Assembly: GCA_943846615.1 (NCBI GenBank)
Contig: OX044354.1
Location: forward strand, 1,629,001 to 1,693,000
Length of the DNA stretch: 64,000 bases
Direction: 5' to 3'
DNA from: an uncultured Amylibacter sp.
GTDB taxonomy: Bacteria; Pseudomonadota; Alphaproteobacteria; Rhodobacterales; Rhodobacteraceae
The position numbers were made by a program, and so were the translations under genes. Numbering within the stretch: the stretch's first letter is position 1; each line of letters opens with the position of its first letter. Of the stretch, positions 36,709 through 45,213 are shown piece by piece. The notes under the pieces are model-generated. The model had not been told where the DNA came from. It worked only from the letters and a program-made list of their open reading frames with translations, and searched no databases.

Positions 36709-37773
36709 GTGATCTATAAATTTTTCCGTGCCAACATCATGGCGCTATTTTTGCTGTGCATTGGCACTGGTGCATACGCGCAGGTTAGTGCGTTCAAAAT
36801 TTCAACGATCGAACGCAAACCGTTTGCATTCAAAGTGGATGATCAATGGACAGGTTTCACGATTGATTTGTGGAATAAAATTGCATCAAACCTGAACGGT
36901 CAAACAGAATTCGTCGAAGTTCAAAAATTCGGCGATATGCTGGACAAGGTCGTCGCAGGCGAAGTTGACGCTGCCGCCGCAAATATTTCAATCACGTCTT
37001 CACGCGAAGCTGTGATGGATTTTTCTCAGCCGATTTTTGATTCTGGCCTGCTGATCCTATCGCGACAGGAACAGGGATCGTCTATTTGGGCAGCACTGTT
37101 AAACCCCCAACTGATCAGCTTGATGTTGGGCGCAATCGGTTTGTTCATCGTCGCAGGCGGTTTGATCGCCTTCTTTGAACGTAAAAACCCTCATTTCCAA
37201 GGTGTCAAACGACCCAAAGGATTAGAAGAGGGCATTTGGTGGGCTGTCAGTGTCGTGACCAACGCTAGTTTCACAATTTTCACCCCGCTCAGCGCCGCGG
37301 GTCGAACACTGTCATATGTTTTGATCGTGGTTGGCCTGTTCGTGGTGTCGACATTCGTTGCGCAAATCACCGCATCGCTTACGGTTGAAACACTACGCAC
37401 ACAGGTGGATGGCGTGAATGATCTGCGCGGCAAACATGTTGCCACAACAACGGGTTCAACGTCGTCACGTTACCTTTCGGCGCAATCCATTGATCACCAA
37501 ACTTTCGACAAACTGTCAGATATGTATGTGGCACTGGAAAGTGGAAAAATAGACGCGATTGTGCACGACGCTCCGATTTTGGCTTACTACGCAAAAACAG
37601 ATGGTAAGGGTAAATTCCAAACCAGCGGTCGCGTGTTTAGCCCTGAACAATATGGAATTGCCGTGCCAGAAAATTCGATGCTGCGCGAACAAATCAACCG
37701 CGAGGTTCTGTCACTGCGTGAAAACGGTGAATATCGCAAATTGGTCACGAAATGGTTCGGGTCAAATTACTGA
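36709..37773 (+). CDS. ionotropic glutamate-receptor-like channel with substrate-binding domain
   Basis: Predicted membrane protein of 354 residues from GTG 36709 (GGGGG just upstream; ATG 36739 is the alternative). After a signal peptide (cleavage near AYAQ) a periplasmic solute-binding domain is split in two lobes (about 27-125 and 228-350) around a TM1-P-loop-TM2 insert (about 137-225). That is the layout of GluR0-type receptors. The pore loop reads GIWWAVSVVTNASFTIFTP (175-193), without the TVGYG potassium filter. Ligand unknown; neighbours ilvA and argG make an amino acid plausible but weakly so. Confidence 0.8.
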   Translation: MIYKFFRANIMALFLLCIGTGAYAQVSAFKISTIERKPFAFKVDDQWTGFTIDLWNKIASNLNGQTEFVEVQKFGDMLDKVVAGEVDAAAANISITSSREAVMDFSQPIFDSGLLILSRQEQGSSIWAALLNPQLISLMLGAIGLFIVAGGLIAFFERKNPHFQGVKRPKGLEEGIWWAVSVVTNASFTIFTPLSAAGRTLSYVLIVVGLFVVSTFVAQITASLTVETLRTQVDGVNDLRGKHVATTTGSTSSRYLSAQSIDHQTFDKLSDMYVALESGKIDAIVHDAPILAYYAKTDGKGKFQTSGRVFSPEQYGIAVPENSMLREQINREVLSLRENGEYRKLVTKWFGSNY

Positions 37774-37846
37774 TCCAGCCCTTGCTCATAGGGCGCAAAG
37801 CACATAAACCCCGCTACAGTAGAATCCAAATTATCGGAGCAAGCAC

Positions 37847-39070
37847 ATGGCGGCGCCCAAGAAAGTTGTACTGGCCTATTCAGGCGGTCTGGATACATCA
37901 ATCATTCTGAAGTGGTTGGAAATTGAATACGGTTGCGAAGTGGTGACATTCACCGCCGACCTCGGCCAAGGCGAAGAGCTGGAGCCAGCACGCAAGAAAG
38001 CAGAATTGCTGGGCGTAAAGCCAGAAAACATTTTCATCGAAGACGTTCGCGAAGAATTCGTGCGTGATTTCGTATTCCCGATGTTCCGCGCCAATGCCGT
38101 ATACGAAGGTTTGTACCTGTTGGGCACATCCATCGCACGCCCTTTGATTTCCAAACGCTTGGTTGAAATTGCCGCCGAAACGGGTGCCGATGCGGTTGCA
38201 CACGGCGCAACAGGCAAGGGTAACGATCAGGTGCGTTTCGAACTGTCATCATATGCGCTGAACCCAGATATTCAGGTTATCGCACCTTGGCGCGAATGGG
38301 ACCTGTCCAGCCGCACAAAATTGTTGGAATTCGCAGAACAATACCAAATCCCAATCGCCAAGGATAAGCGCGGCGAAGCGCCATTTTCCGTGGACGCGAA
38401 CCTACTGCACACCTCTTCAGAGGGCAAAGTGTTGGAAGACCCAGCTGTCGAAGCACCCGATTACGTTTACCAACGCACCGTCCACCCTGAAGATGCGCCA
38501 GACACACCTGAGCACATCGAAATCGGCTATGCCAAAGGCGACCCAGTTTCCTTGAACGGCAAGGCACTATCGCCGGCAGAAATGCTAACTGCATTGAACG
38601 AACTTGGCGGCAAACACGGCATTGGCCGCCTTGACTTGGTCGAAGGCCGCTTCGTTGGTATGAAATCACGTGGCATCTACGAAACACCAGGTGGCACAAT
38701 CATGTTAGAGGCACACCGTGGCATCGAATCTATCACATTGGATCGCGGCGCGGCACACCTCAAAGATGAACTTATGCCAAAATATGCCGAACTGATCTAC
38801 AATGGTTTCTGGTACAGCCCAGAACGCGAAATGCTACAGGCATTGATTGACCAGTCCCAAGAGCACGTCAACGGCACCGTGCGTTTGAAACTGTACAAAG
38901 GCATGGTTCAAACCGTTGGTCGCTGGTCAGACGACAGCCTATATTCAGAAGCGCACGTAACATTCGAAGATGACGCAGGCGCATATGATCAAGAAGACGC
39001 AGCAGGCTTCATCAAAATCAACGCCCTGCGTTTGAAACTATTGGCCGCGCGCAACAAACGGTCCAAGTAA
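37847..39070 (+). CDS. argG: argininosuccinate synthase
   Basis: ATP-dependent ligation of citrulline and aspartate in arginine synthesis. 407 residues, normal length. N-terminal ATP pyrophosphatase P-loop [27 protein letters not shown] binds citrulline/aspartate; [17 protein letters not shown] is also conserved. Monocistronic by context: own ribosome site (CGGAGC) and terminators downstream. Confidence 0.98.
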   Translation: MAAPKKVVLAYSGGLDTSIILKWLEIEYGCEVVTFTADLGQGEELEPARKKAELLGVKPENIFIEDVREEFVRDFVFPMFRANAVYEGLYLLGTSIARPLISKRLVEIAAETGADAVAHGATGKGNDQVRFELSSYALNPDIQVIAPWREWDLSSRTKLLEFAEQYQIPIAKDKRGEAPFSVDANLLHTSSEGKVLEDPAVEAPDYVYQRTVHPEDAPDTPEHIEIGYAKGDPVSLNGKALSPAEMLTALNELGGKHGIGRLDLVEGRFVGMKSRGIYETPGGTIMLEAHRGIESITLDRGAAHLKDELMPKYAELIYNGFWYSPEREMLQALIDQSQEHVNGTVRLKLYKGMVQTVGRWSDDSLYSEAHVTFEDDAGAYDQEDAAGFIKINALRLKLLAARNKRSK

Positions 39071-39076
39071 CATATC

Positions 39077-39105
39077 GATCACTGGCAGTTGATTTGTCAG
39101 TGATC
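39077..39105 (+). repeat. 8-bp inverted repeat after argG
   Basis: GATCACTG and CAGTGATC are separated by 13 bases and begin 6 bases after the argG stop. No T-run follows, so it is more likely an mRNA 3'-end stabilising hairpin or a protein site than a strong intrinsic terminator. Part of its right arm overlaps a possible -35 box (TTGTCA, 39095-39100). Confidence 0.5.
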
Positions 39106-39127
39106 AATTGGATCGGGCATAACAGTG

Positions 39128-39209
39128 CTGTAGCTAGTTAATAGGTGAGCTATGGCAAGGGACACCCATCCTTGCGTTAAGAAAGCCCGCATTCCCCATG
39201 CGGGCTTTT
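39128..39209 (+). ncRNA. candidate small RNA between argG and yggT
   Basis: A possible promoter (TTGTCA at 39095, 17 bases, CATAAC at 39118) would start a transcript near 39128. It would contain a hairpin GCAAGG-9 bases-CCTTGC (39155-39175) and end in the strong terminator at 39182-39209, about 80 nucleotides in total. No long reading frame is present on the plus strand. I did not recognise an RNA family, and this may simply be the 3' end of the argG message. Confidence 0.3.
39182..39209. terminator. intrinsic terminator, probably bidirectional
   Basis: AAAGCCCGCAT-TCCCC-ATGCGGGCTTTT: an 11-bp stem with a 5-base loop ending in TTTT on the plus strand and TTTC on the minus strand. It separates argG (plus) from the YggT gene (minus), whose stop is at 39216. 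Confidence 0.9.
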
Positions 39210-39215
39210 GACGTT

Positions 39216-39506
39216 TTAGAACGGGTTGCTGATAAGCAAAACTTGTACTGCATGGATGCCGAAAAGGACAATAATTGGTGTGAAATCCATACCCGCGATC
39301 GGCGGAATTATGCGACGAAGCCGTGCATAAATTGGATTTGTTATACGATTAATAGCGTACCATGCTTGGCTCACGATTGGTTGGCGTAGATTTAAAACCT
39401 CAAACTGAATTAACCAACTCATGATCAGATGAATGATAATAATCCAACGCGCGATAGTTAACGCATCTACCAAAATCCTGCTAATACCCGTGCCACTAAG
39501 TTCCAT
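39216..39506 (-). CDS. YggT family membrane protein
   Basis: Small integral membrane protein of 96 residues with two hydrophobic spans (LVDALTIARWIIIIHLIMSWLI and the C-terminal FTPIIVLFGIHAVQVLLI) flanking the conserved RITNPIYARLRRIIPPIAGMDF motif. YggT proteins are implicated in osmotic shock tolerance and cell division or thylakoid organisation, but the molecular role is unclear. An AGGAGA-like ribosome site precedes the ATG. Confidence 0.9.
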   Translation of the reverse strand: MELSGTGISRILVDALTIARWIIIIHLIMSWLIQFEVLNLRQPIVSQAWYAINRITNPIYARLRRIIPPIAGMDFTPIIVLFGIHAVQVLLISNPF

Positions 39507-39623
39507 AAGCCTCTCCTTTTTTTATGCCTTTGCTACCGTGCAACGCGACTGGGCGCAAGCTGACCCGACGTTTACCTTGTGATCGACTGACCTCTGCGTC
39601 ACAACAGGGCGAAGGAGCCTCCC

Positions 39624-40154
39624 ATGTACCCATTTCTACGCCTCGCCTATCACACCTATAAGGCCAGCAAACTCAAAGACATCACAATCTTTGACACTCA
39701 CGAATGCACCCTGCGCATCCACCCACAAGACATCGATATTTTTAACGAATTAAACAACGGTCGCATCCTGACACTGTTCGATTTAGGTCGTTTGCCATTT
39801 GGCTACCGTGTGGGTCTAATGGCGGCAATGAAACGCCGCGGATGGGGGCTTACAATGGCGGGTGCTTCTGTGCGGTATCGGCGTCGCGTCCGTTTGTTCC
39901 AAAAAGTGCGTGTTACCACAACCGCCGTGGGGCGGGACGCCCGTTTTACATACCTCGTGCAAACGATGTGGAATGGAAACGAGGCAACATCAAACATCGT
40001 TTATCGTTCTGCAATTACCGATAAAAACGGCATCGTCCCAACCCAAGAATTGGCGGACGAATTGGGTTTCCCCGATTGGAATCCTGAAATGCCTCAATGG
40101 GTTCAAAACTGGATCACCGCCGAAGATACCCGAGACTGGCCACCGCAACACTAA
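39624..40154 (+). CDS. acyl-CoA thioesterase family protein (4HBT-like)
   Basis: Predicted hotdog-fold thioesterase of 176 residues. DTHECTLRIHPQDIDIFNELNNGRILTLFDLGR is the usual N-terminal strand and helix, with the acidic residue and NN-x-R pattern of the THEM6/4HBT_2 type, then RYRRRVRLFQKVRV strands. Substrate unknown. Start is supported by GAAGGAG. First of a plus-strand run with the MFS, mepA and phytase-like genes. Confidence 0.82.
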   Translation: MYPFLRLAYHTYKASKLKDITIFDTHECTLRIHPQDIDIFNELNNGRILTLFDLGRLPFGYRVGLMAAMKRRGWGLTMAGASVRYRRRVRLFQKVRVTTTAVGRDARFTYLVQTMWNGNEATSNIVYRSAITDKNGIVPTQELADELGFPDWNPEMPQWVQNWITAEDTRDWPPQH

Positions 40155-40214
40155 AATAACCTTGCGCTGGTAACACATGTACTGTTCAATCTGCGTAACC
40201 AATGGGGAATTACA

Positions 40215-41537
40215 ATGGGAAATTACGGCAAGAAGATCTGGGGCTGGATGATGTACGATTGGGCGGCCCAACCGTATAACACACTTCTGATCACATTCAT
40301 TTTCGCACCGTATTTCACATCGGCTGTTGTTGGCGATCCCGTCGCGGGGCAATCTATGTGGGGCGTTATGACCGCGCTGGTTGGCATCACGCTGGCAATT
40401 CTGGGCCCAATTTCAGGCGCAATCGCGGATACAACTGGCCCGCGCAAACCATGGCTGGTGTTCTTCTCTGTCCTTTATATCGTTGGCGCATTCGGCCTGT
40501 GGTGGGCGGTGCCAGGCATGGATAACGTCACCACCATTTTGATCCTGTTCGGCATCGGAATGTTGGGCATGGAGTTGTCCCAAGTTTTCGTAAACTCAAT
40601 GCTCCCCGACATGGGCGAAACCAAGGACCTTGGCCGTATCGGCGGCAACGCATGGGCACTTGGCTATGTTGGTGGTCTGATTTTGCTATTCGTGATGCTG
40701 CTACTATTGGCAGAAAACGGCGAGGGTAAAACCCTTCTTGGCAATCCACCCCTATTCGGTTTGGACGCTGAAATGCGCGAAGGCACTCGTTCCGTCGGCC
40801 CTTTAACCGCGCTGTGGTACATCATATTCATGATCCCATTCTTCCTATGGGTTCCAGACACCAAGAAGAAGGCAACGACATCAGGTGCAATCAGCCGCGC
40901 GTTCAGCGAACTTTGGGCTACACTGAAACGTCTGCCAGAAAACCTCAGCTTCGCCTCTTACCTTGTTTCATCAATGTTCTACCGCGACGCGCTGTTGGGC
41001 GTCTACGCATTTGGCGGCATCTACGCCAGCGGCGTGCTGGAATGGTCCATCGTGCAAATCGGTATCTTCGGCATCATCAGCGGCGTCGCCGCTGCAATCT
41101 TCACCTACTTGGGCGGTTTCGCGGACAAGGCTTATGGCCCTAAATGGGTCATCACCGTATCTGTCTGTGTGTTGATCGTGGTCTGCATCCTGATCATCGG
41201 TACATCGCGCGATCAATTCTTTGGCGTCGTGCTGGCTGAAACCAGCTCATTTCCCGATAAATTATTCCTAATCTGCGGCGCGGCAATCGGCGCGGCTGGC
41301 GGCGCGTTGCAATCCGCATCCCGCACAATGCTGGTATTACAAGCGGACGAAGACCGCATGACCGAAGCATTCGGTCTCTACGCATTGGCGGGTCGCGCAA
41401 CCGCATGGATGGCACCTAGCTTGATCGCATTGGTGACGTATCTCACGCAAAATCAGCGACTAGGCATATCACCCGTCGTGGTGCTTTTCCTCATCGGCCT
41501 TTGTCTGCTATTCTGGGTGGAAACAGACAAAGAATGA
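40215..41537 (+). CDS. MFS transporter, UMF1 (Atg22-like) type
   Basis: Inner-membrane transporter of 440 residues with about twelve membrane segments. The N-terminal WMMYDWAAQPYNTLLITFIFAPYF and GAIADTTGPRKPWL are hallmarks of the Atg22-like UMF1 family (DUF1751-type MFS_1 relatives). In yeast Atg22 exports amino acids from vacuoles; the bacterial substrate is unknown. Ends 4 bases before the mepA ATG. Confidence 0.9.
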   Translation: MGNYGKKIWGWMMYDWAAQPYNTLLITFIFAPYFTSAVVGDPVAGQSMWGVMTALVGITLAILGPISGAIADTTGPRKPWLVFFSVLYIVGAFGLWWAVPGMDNVTTILILFGIGMLGMELSQVFVNSMLPDMGETKDLGRIGGNAWALGYVGGLILLFVMLLLLAENGEGKTLLGNPPLFGLDAEMREGTRSVGPLTALWYIIFMIPFFLWVPDTKKKATTSGAISRAFSELWATLKRLPENLSFASYLVSSMFYRDALLGVYAFGGIYASGVLEWSIVQIGIFGIISGVAAAIFTYLGGFADKAYGPKWVITVSVCVLIVVCILIIGTSRDQFFGVVLAETSSFPDKLFLICGAAIGAAGGALQSASRTMLVLQADEDRMTEAFGLYALAGRATAWMAPSLIALVTYLTQNQRLGISPVVVLFLIGLCLLFWVETDKE

Positions 41538-41541
41538 TTTG

Positions 41542-42444
41542 ATGAAAACACTTTTTAAAACGCTGTTCACTATCGCCGCTCTCGGCCTCTCAACCCAACC
41601 CACATTGGCCGAGAAGGAAGCGCGCTTCCTTTTGGGCGGTAAATCCTCAGGCTCAAAACAAACCCCAAAATCACACGGTTCTTACGCCAAAGGCTGCTTG
41701 GCAGGCGGCGAAGAGCTGGCCGAAAACGGCCCCACATGGCAGGCAATGCGCCTATCGCGGGGACGAAATTGGGGTCACCCAGACATGATCGCTTATCTTA
41801 AGCGGATAAGTGCCGAAGTCGCGCGCGAAACAAACTGGAAGGGCCTATACATCGGCGACATCTCCCAACCACGCGGCGGCCCGATGATTTCTGGACATGC
41901 TTCGCACCAATTGGGGCTGGATGCTGACATCTGGATGTTGCCTGCACGTGATCTAAAACTTTCACGCCGCACGCGCGAAACATTATCGTCCTCGGATGTG
42001 CGCTCCTCAAACAAGAAAAGCGTCAGTGGTGATTGGACATATACCCACATGCAGGTCATGAAAATCGCCGCTTCGGATCCAGCGGTCGATCGCATTTTCG
42101 TCACAGCACCCGCCAAAATCTACATGTGCAAAAACGCACGTGGCAACAAAAAATGGCTACAAAAAATCAGACCTTATTGGGGTCATAACCACCACTTCCA
42201 CGTCCGCCTTAAATGCCCCAAGGGTTCATCAGGTTGCATCACTCAAAAACCAACTGCGGCGGCATTGTCCAAGGGCGGAACAGGCTGTGATGAAACGCTA
42301 AATTGGTGGGTAACTGCCGCTCTGAAACCCGCCAAACCAAACCCAAACAAGAAAAAGAAGAAGGTCAAAAAGAAGAAGCACCCACGCCAATTTGTCATGG
42401 CAGACCTGCCAAACCAATGCTCCAAGGTATTACGCTCACGATGA
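41542..42444 (+). CDS. mepA: penicillin-insensitive murein endopeptidase
   Basis: Periplasmic zinc peptidase (M74, LAS fold) that cuts D-Ala-meso-DAP cross-links in peptidoglycan. 300 residues with a signal peptide (cleavage after TLA). Metal and catalytic residues are seen in GHASHQLGLDADIWM and in HNHHFHVRLKCP near the C-terminus. A lysine-rich tail (KKKKKVKKKKHP) before the last 15 residues is unusual and might bind wall polymers. The next gene starts inside its stop codon. Confidence 0.93.
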   Translation: MKTLFKTLFTIAALGLSTQPTLAEKEARFLLGGKSSGSKQTPKSHGSYAKGCLAGGEELAENGPTWQAMRLSRGRNWGHPDMIAYLKRISAEVARETNWKGLYIGDISQPRGGPMISGHASHQLGLDADIWMLPARDLKLSRRTRETLSSSDVRSSNKKSVSGDWTYTHMQVMKIAASDPAVDRIFVTAPAKIYMCKNARGNKKWLQKIRPYWGHNHHFHVRLKCPKGSSGCITQKPTAAALSKGGTGCDETLNWWVTAALKPAKPNPNKKKKKVKKKKHPRQFVMADLPNQCSKVLRSR

Positions 42445-43307
42445 TCCGCATACTTTTGGCCACCCTGTGCTTTGCTATGCCAGCATACGCACAACACCTA
42501 GAATTTATCTCACAGATAGAATTGCAAAGCAGCGACGACAAATTCGGCGGCCTGTCTGGGATTCACGTATACGACGGCGGTGAAACTTTTCTAGCGGTCA
42601 GCGACAGTGGACGTTTTCAATCTGGCACAATTGAACGCACAGATGGCAGGTTGTCAGGGGGGCAATTAAATCCACTTGAGCGGATGATCGGCGTTAACGG
42701 CACCCGATACGCTGGCACAGACGCCGACGCCGAAGGGATTGCTGTTGATAGCGCGGGGAATATCTTTGTTTCTTTCGAACACAATCACCGTGTTCGCATG
42801 TTCAACACTACCAATATGGCGGCGCGGTCCATCACTGGCGCCCGCGCCTTTAAATCACTCCAAACAAACTCGGGCCTCGAAGCGTTGGCCGTCTCCGCCC
42901 AAGGCCACCTTTATACGCTGCCCGAACGTTCGGGTGCCGAAAACCGCCCCTTCCCACTGTGGCGCGCAGCCAAGGGAAAATGGGAAACCTTCGCGCAAAT
43001 CCCGCGCCGTGGGCGCCATTTACCCGTTGGCGCAGACATCGGCCCGGACGGTCGTTTCTATCTTCTTGAGCGCGACTTTCGCGGTTTATTTGGCTTCGGT
43101 TCTCGCGTGCGTAGCTTTGCAATCGGGAACAAAACCCTAACTGACGAACGCGAACTCTGGGTCAGCAACCTTGGTCAACACGACAACCTCGAAGGCATCA
43201 GCGTCTGGCGCGCATCAGACAAAACGCTGCGTGTCACAATGATTTCAGACGACAACTTCCAATTCTTCCAAACCAGCGAAATCGTCGAATATAAACTGGT
43301 CGAATAG
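42441..43307 (+). CDS. esterase-like activity of phytase family protein
   Basis: Predicted secreted beta-propeller of 288 residues from ATG 42441 (overlap ATGA with mepA). Signal peptide MIRILLATLCFAMPAYA; then FGGLSGIHVYDGGETFLAVSDSG, DADAEGIAVDS and LEGISVW, the phytase-like esterase (DUF/Phytase-like) pattern. A longer frame from 42303 would lie inside mepA and is not credible. Substrate unknown; it may work on envelope phosphoesters. Confidence 0.85.
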   Translation: MIRILLATLCFAMPAYAQHLEFISQIELQSSDDKFGGLSGIHVYDGGETFLAVSDSGRFQSGTIERTDGRLSGGQLNPLERMIGVNGTRYAGTDADAEGIAVDSAGNIFVSFEHNHRVRMFNTTNMAARSITGARAFKSLQTNSGLEALAVSAQGHLYTLPERSGAENRPFPLWRAAKGKWETFAQIPRRGRHLPVGADIGPDGRFYLLERDFRGLFGFGSRVRSFAIGNKTLTDERELWVSNLGQHDNLEGISVWRASDKTLRVTMISDDNFQFFQTSEIVEYKLVE

Positions 43308-43333
43308 GGGCGAAAACCACGCCCCTTTTTTTT
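43307..43333 (+). terminator. strong intrinsic terminator
   Basis: GGGGCG-AAAACCA-CGCCCC followed by eight T residues, beginning at the last base of the phytase-like gene's stop codon. It ends the thioesterase-MFS-mepA-phytase run. Confidence 0.92.
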
Positions 43334-43365
43334 GCTAAAATATCCTCCGCCCGAAGGGCGAGAAG

Positions 43366-44175
43366 TTAGGCGTCCCAATTATCCATGGCATCCATGGCTT
43401 CTTCGGCGGTTTCAACAAACTTGAACAATTCCAAATCCTCATCGGAAATCGTCCCTGCATCCGCCAAGGTTTCCCAATTGATAATGGAACGCCAAAACTT
43501 CTCGCCAAACAACAAAATGGGTACGCGTTTCATGCGTTGCGTTTGGATCAACGTCAGCGTTTCAAACAACTCGTCCAATGTTCCAAACCCACCTGGAAAT
43601 GCCGTAACGGCCTTGGCGCGCATCAGGAAATGAATTTTGCGAGTGGCAAAATAGTGAAAATTGAAACACAACTCAGGCGTACAATATTCATTCGGTGCCT
43701 GCTCAAACGGCAATACGATATTCAACGCAATGGATGATCCACCGGCCTCCATCGCGCCGCGGTTACCCGCTTCCATCACACCGGGCCCACCACCTGTCAC
43801 AACAACATCCTCTTTGCCGTAACTTTTCATGCTGCGCAGGGTTACCAAATGGGCAAATTTGCGCGCTTCTTCATAGTATTTCGAAAGATCAGACAGGGTC
43901 TTTGTGCGCGCGTCCTTCTTATTCACAGGATCGGGAATACGCGCCCCACCAAACATCACAACCGTGCTTTCAATCCCACGTTCCGCCAAAATCATCTCTG
44001 GCTTCATCATCTCCAGCTGAATGCGAATGGATCGCAATTCATCCGAACATAAAAAATCGGGGTCATTAAACGCCAAACGATATGCTGGCGCCTTGGTTTG
44101 TGCGGTTTCTGGTACGCCACTGGCGGCTTTTACGTCAGTTTCTGCGTTCGGAAACGTTGCTTGTTTTCTGGCCAT
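43366..44175 (-). CDS. LOG family protein (TIGR00730, Rossmann fold)
   Basis: Predicted nucleotide 5'-monophosphate nucleosidase of the lysine-decarboxylase-like/LOG family. The start ATG 44175 (MARKQATF, AGGGAA upstream) gives 269 residues; the frame can be read 28 codons further up without a good start. Core motifs: VVTGGGPGVMEAGNRGAMEAGG and FPGGFGTLDELFETLTLIQ, which hold the phosphoribohydrolase site. In plants LOG releases active cytokinins; in bacteria the role is mostly nucleotide salvage. Confidence 0.9.
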   Translation of the reverse strand: MARKQATFPNAETDVKAASGVPETAQTKAPAYRLAFNDPDFLCSDELRSIRIQLEMMKPEMILAERGIESTVVMFGGARIPDPVNKKDARTKTLSDLSKYYEEARKFAHLVTLRSMKSYGKEDVVVTGGGPGVMEAGNRGAMEAGGSSIALNIVLPFEQAPNEYCTPELCFNFHYFATRKIHFLMRAKAVTAFPGGFGTLDELFETLTLIQTQRMKRVPILLFGEKFWRSIINWETLADAGTISDEDLELFKFVETAEEAMDAMDNWDA

Positions 44176-44276
44176 GTCGGTATTCCCTGTTTTTGTGCGT
44201 GTCACATTGCACGCTATCGCTGTTATCTCTATAGCGTCTACATAGGAATGTAATGTCAAGTTTTGGAGAGGCAGTC

Positions 44277-45104
44277 ATGTCAAACGCTCAATTAGAAACA
44301 GCAATCGAAGCCGCATGGGAAGCACGTGATGAAATTTCATCCGCAACCACAGGCGAAACACGCGACGCAATCGAGGCCACATTGGCCGCATTGGACAGCG
44401 GAACCCTACGTGTTGCAGAACCAACAGCCTCAGGCGACTGGCACGTAAATCAATGGGCCAAGAAGGCCGTATTACTTGGCTTCCGCATCCAAGACATGGA
44501 AATCCAAGAGGGCGGCCCACAAAACGGCACATGGTGGGACAAAGTAGATTCCAAGTTCAAAGGTTGGGGCGCATCTGATTTCCAAAACGCAGGCTTTCGC
44601 GCGGTTCCAAACTGTATCGTTCGCAAATCCGCCTACATCGCACCGGGCGCGGTTTTGATGCCATCATTCGTTAACCTTGGCGCCCACGTGGGCGAGGGCA
44701 CAATGGTTGACACATGGGCCACCGTTGGTTCATGCGCCCAGATCGGCGCAAACGTCCACCTATCAGGCGGCGTTGGCATCGGCGGTGTTCTGGAACCGAT
44801 GCAAGCGGGCCCAACCATTATCGAAGATAACTGCTTCATCGGCGCACGCTCCGAAGTGGTCGAGGGTTGTATCGTTCGCGAAGGCGCGGTTTTGGGCATG
44901 GGCGTATTCATCGGCCAATCCACAAAAATCGTAGACCGCGAAACAGGCGAATTCACTTACGGCGAGGTCCCAGCAGGCTCCGTTGTTGTTGCGGGTTCAA
45001 TGCCATCGAAAAACGGCGTGAACTTGTACTGTGCGGTCATCGTGAAAAAAGTAGACGCAAAAACACGCTCAAAAACATCGATTAACGAGCTGTTGCGCGA
45101 CTAA
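44277..45104 (+). CDS. dapD: 2,3,4,5-tetrahydropyridine-2,6-dicarboxylate N-succinyltransferase
   Basis: Trimeric left-handed beta-helix enzyme of the succinylase route to lysine and diaminopimelate. ATG 44277 has GGAGAGG upstream and gives 275 residues. An N-terminal helical domain is followed by hexapeptide repeats ([54 protein letters not shown]) and ends with a flexible C-terminal region. Divergent from the LOG gene; the 100-base gap should hold both promoters. Confidence 0.97.
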   Translation: MSNAQLETAIEAAWEARDEISSATTGETRDAIEATLAALDSGTLRVAEPTASGDWHVNQWAKKAVLLGFRIQDMEIQEGGPQNGTWWDKVDSKFKGWGASDFQNAGFRAVPNCIVRKSAYIAPGAVLMPSFVNLGAHVGEGTMVDTWATVGSCAQIGANVHLSGGVGIGGVLEPMQAGPTIIEDNCFIGARSEVVEGCIVREGAVLGMGVFIGQSTKIVDRETGEFTYGEVPAGSVVVAGSMPSKNGVNLYCAVIVKKVDAKTRSKTSINELLRD

Positions 45105-45126
45105 ACGCGAACACAATGAATTTATG

Positions 45127-45157
45127 GGGCGTGCTAGGAAACTTGTGCGCCCTTTTT
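45127..45157 (+). terminator. terminator after dapD
   Basis: GGGCG and CGCCC are separated by 16 bases and followed by TTTTT. The stem is short and the loop long, so efficiency may be moderate. It ends 56 bases before the next gene. Confidence 0.6.
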
Positions 45158-45213
45158 ATTTGACAGAATGCGTATTGAATTTAACATGATTGTTAAATTT
45201 TAGAGAGCGTATT

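Noticed and set aside
39070..39216. tRNA or SRP RNA in the gap after argG
   Set aside because: No cloverleaf and no conserved SRP loop could be drawn; only a two-hairpin candidate remains.
42303..42440. 46-residue N-terminal extension of the phytase-like protein
   Set aside because: It lies inside the mepA frame and would hide a good signal peptide that starts at 42441.
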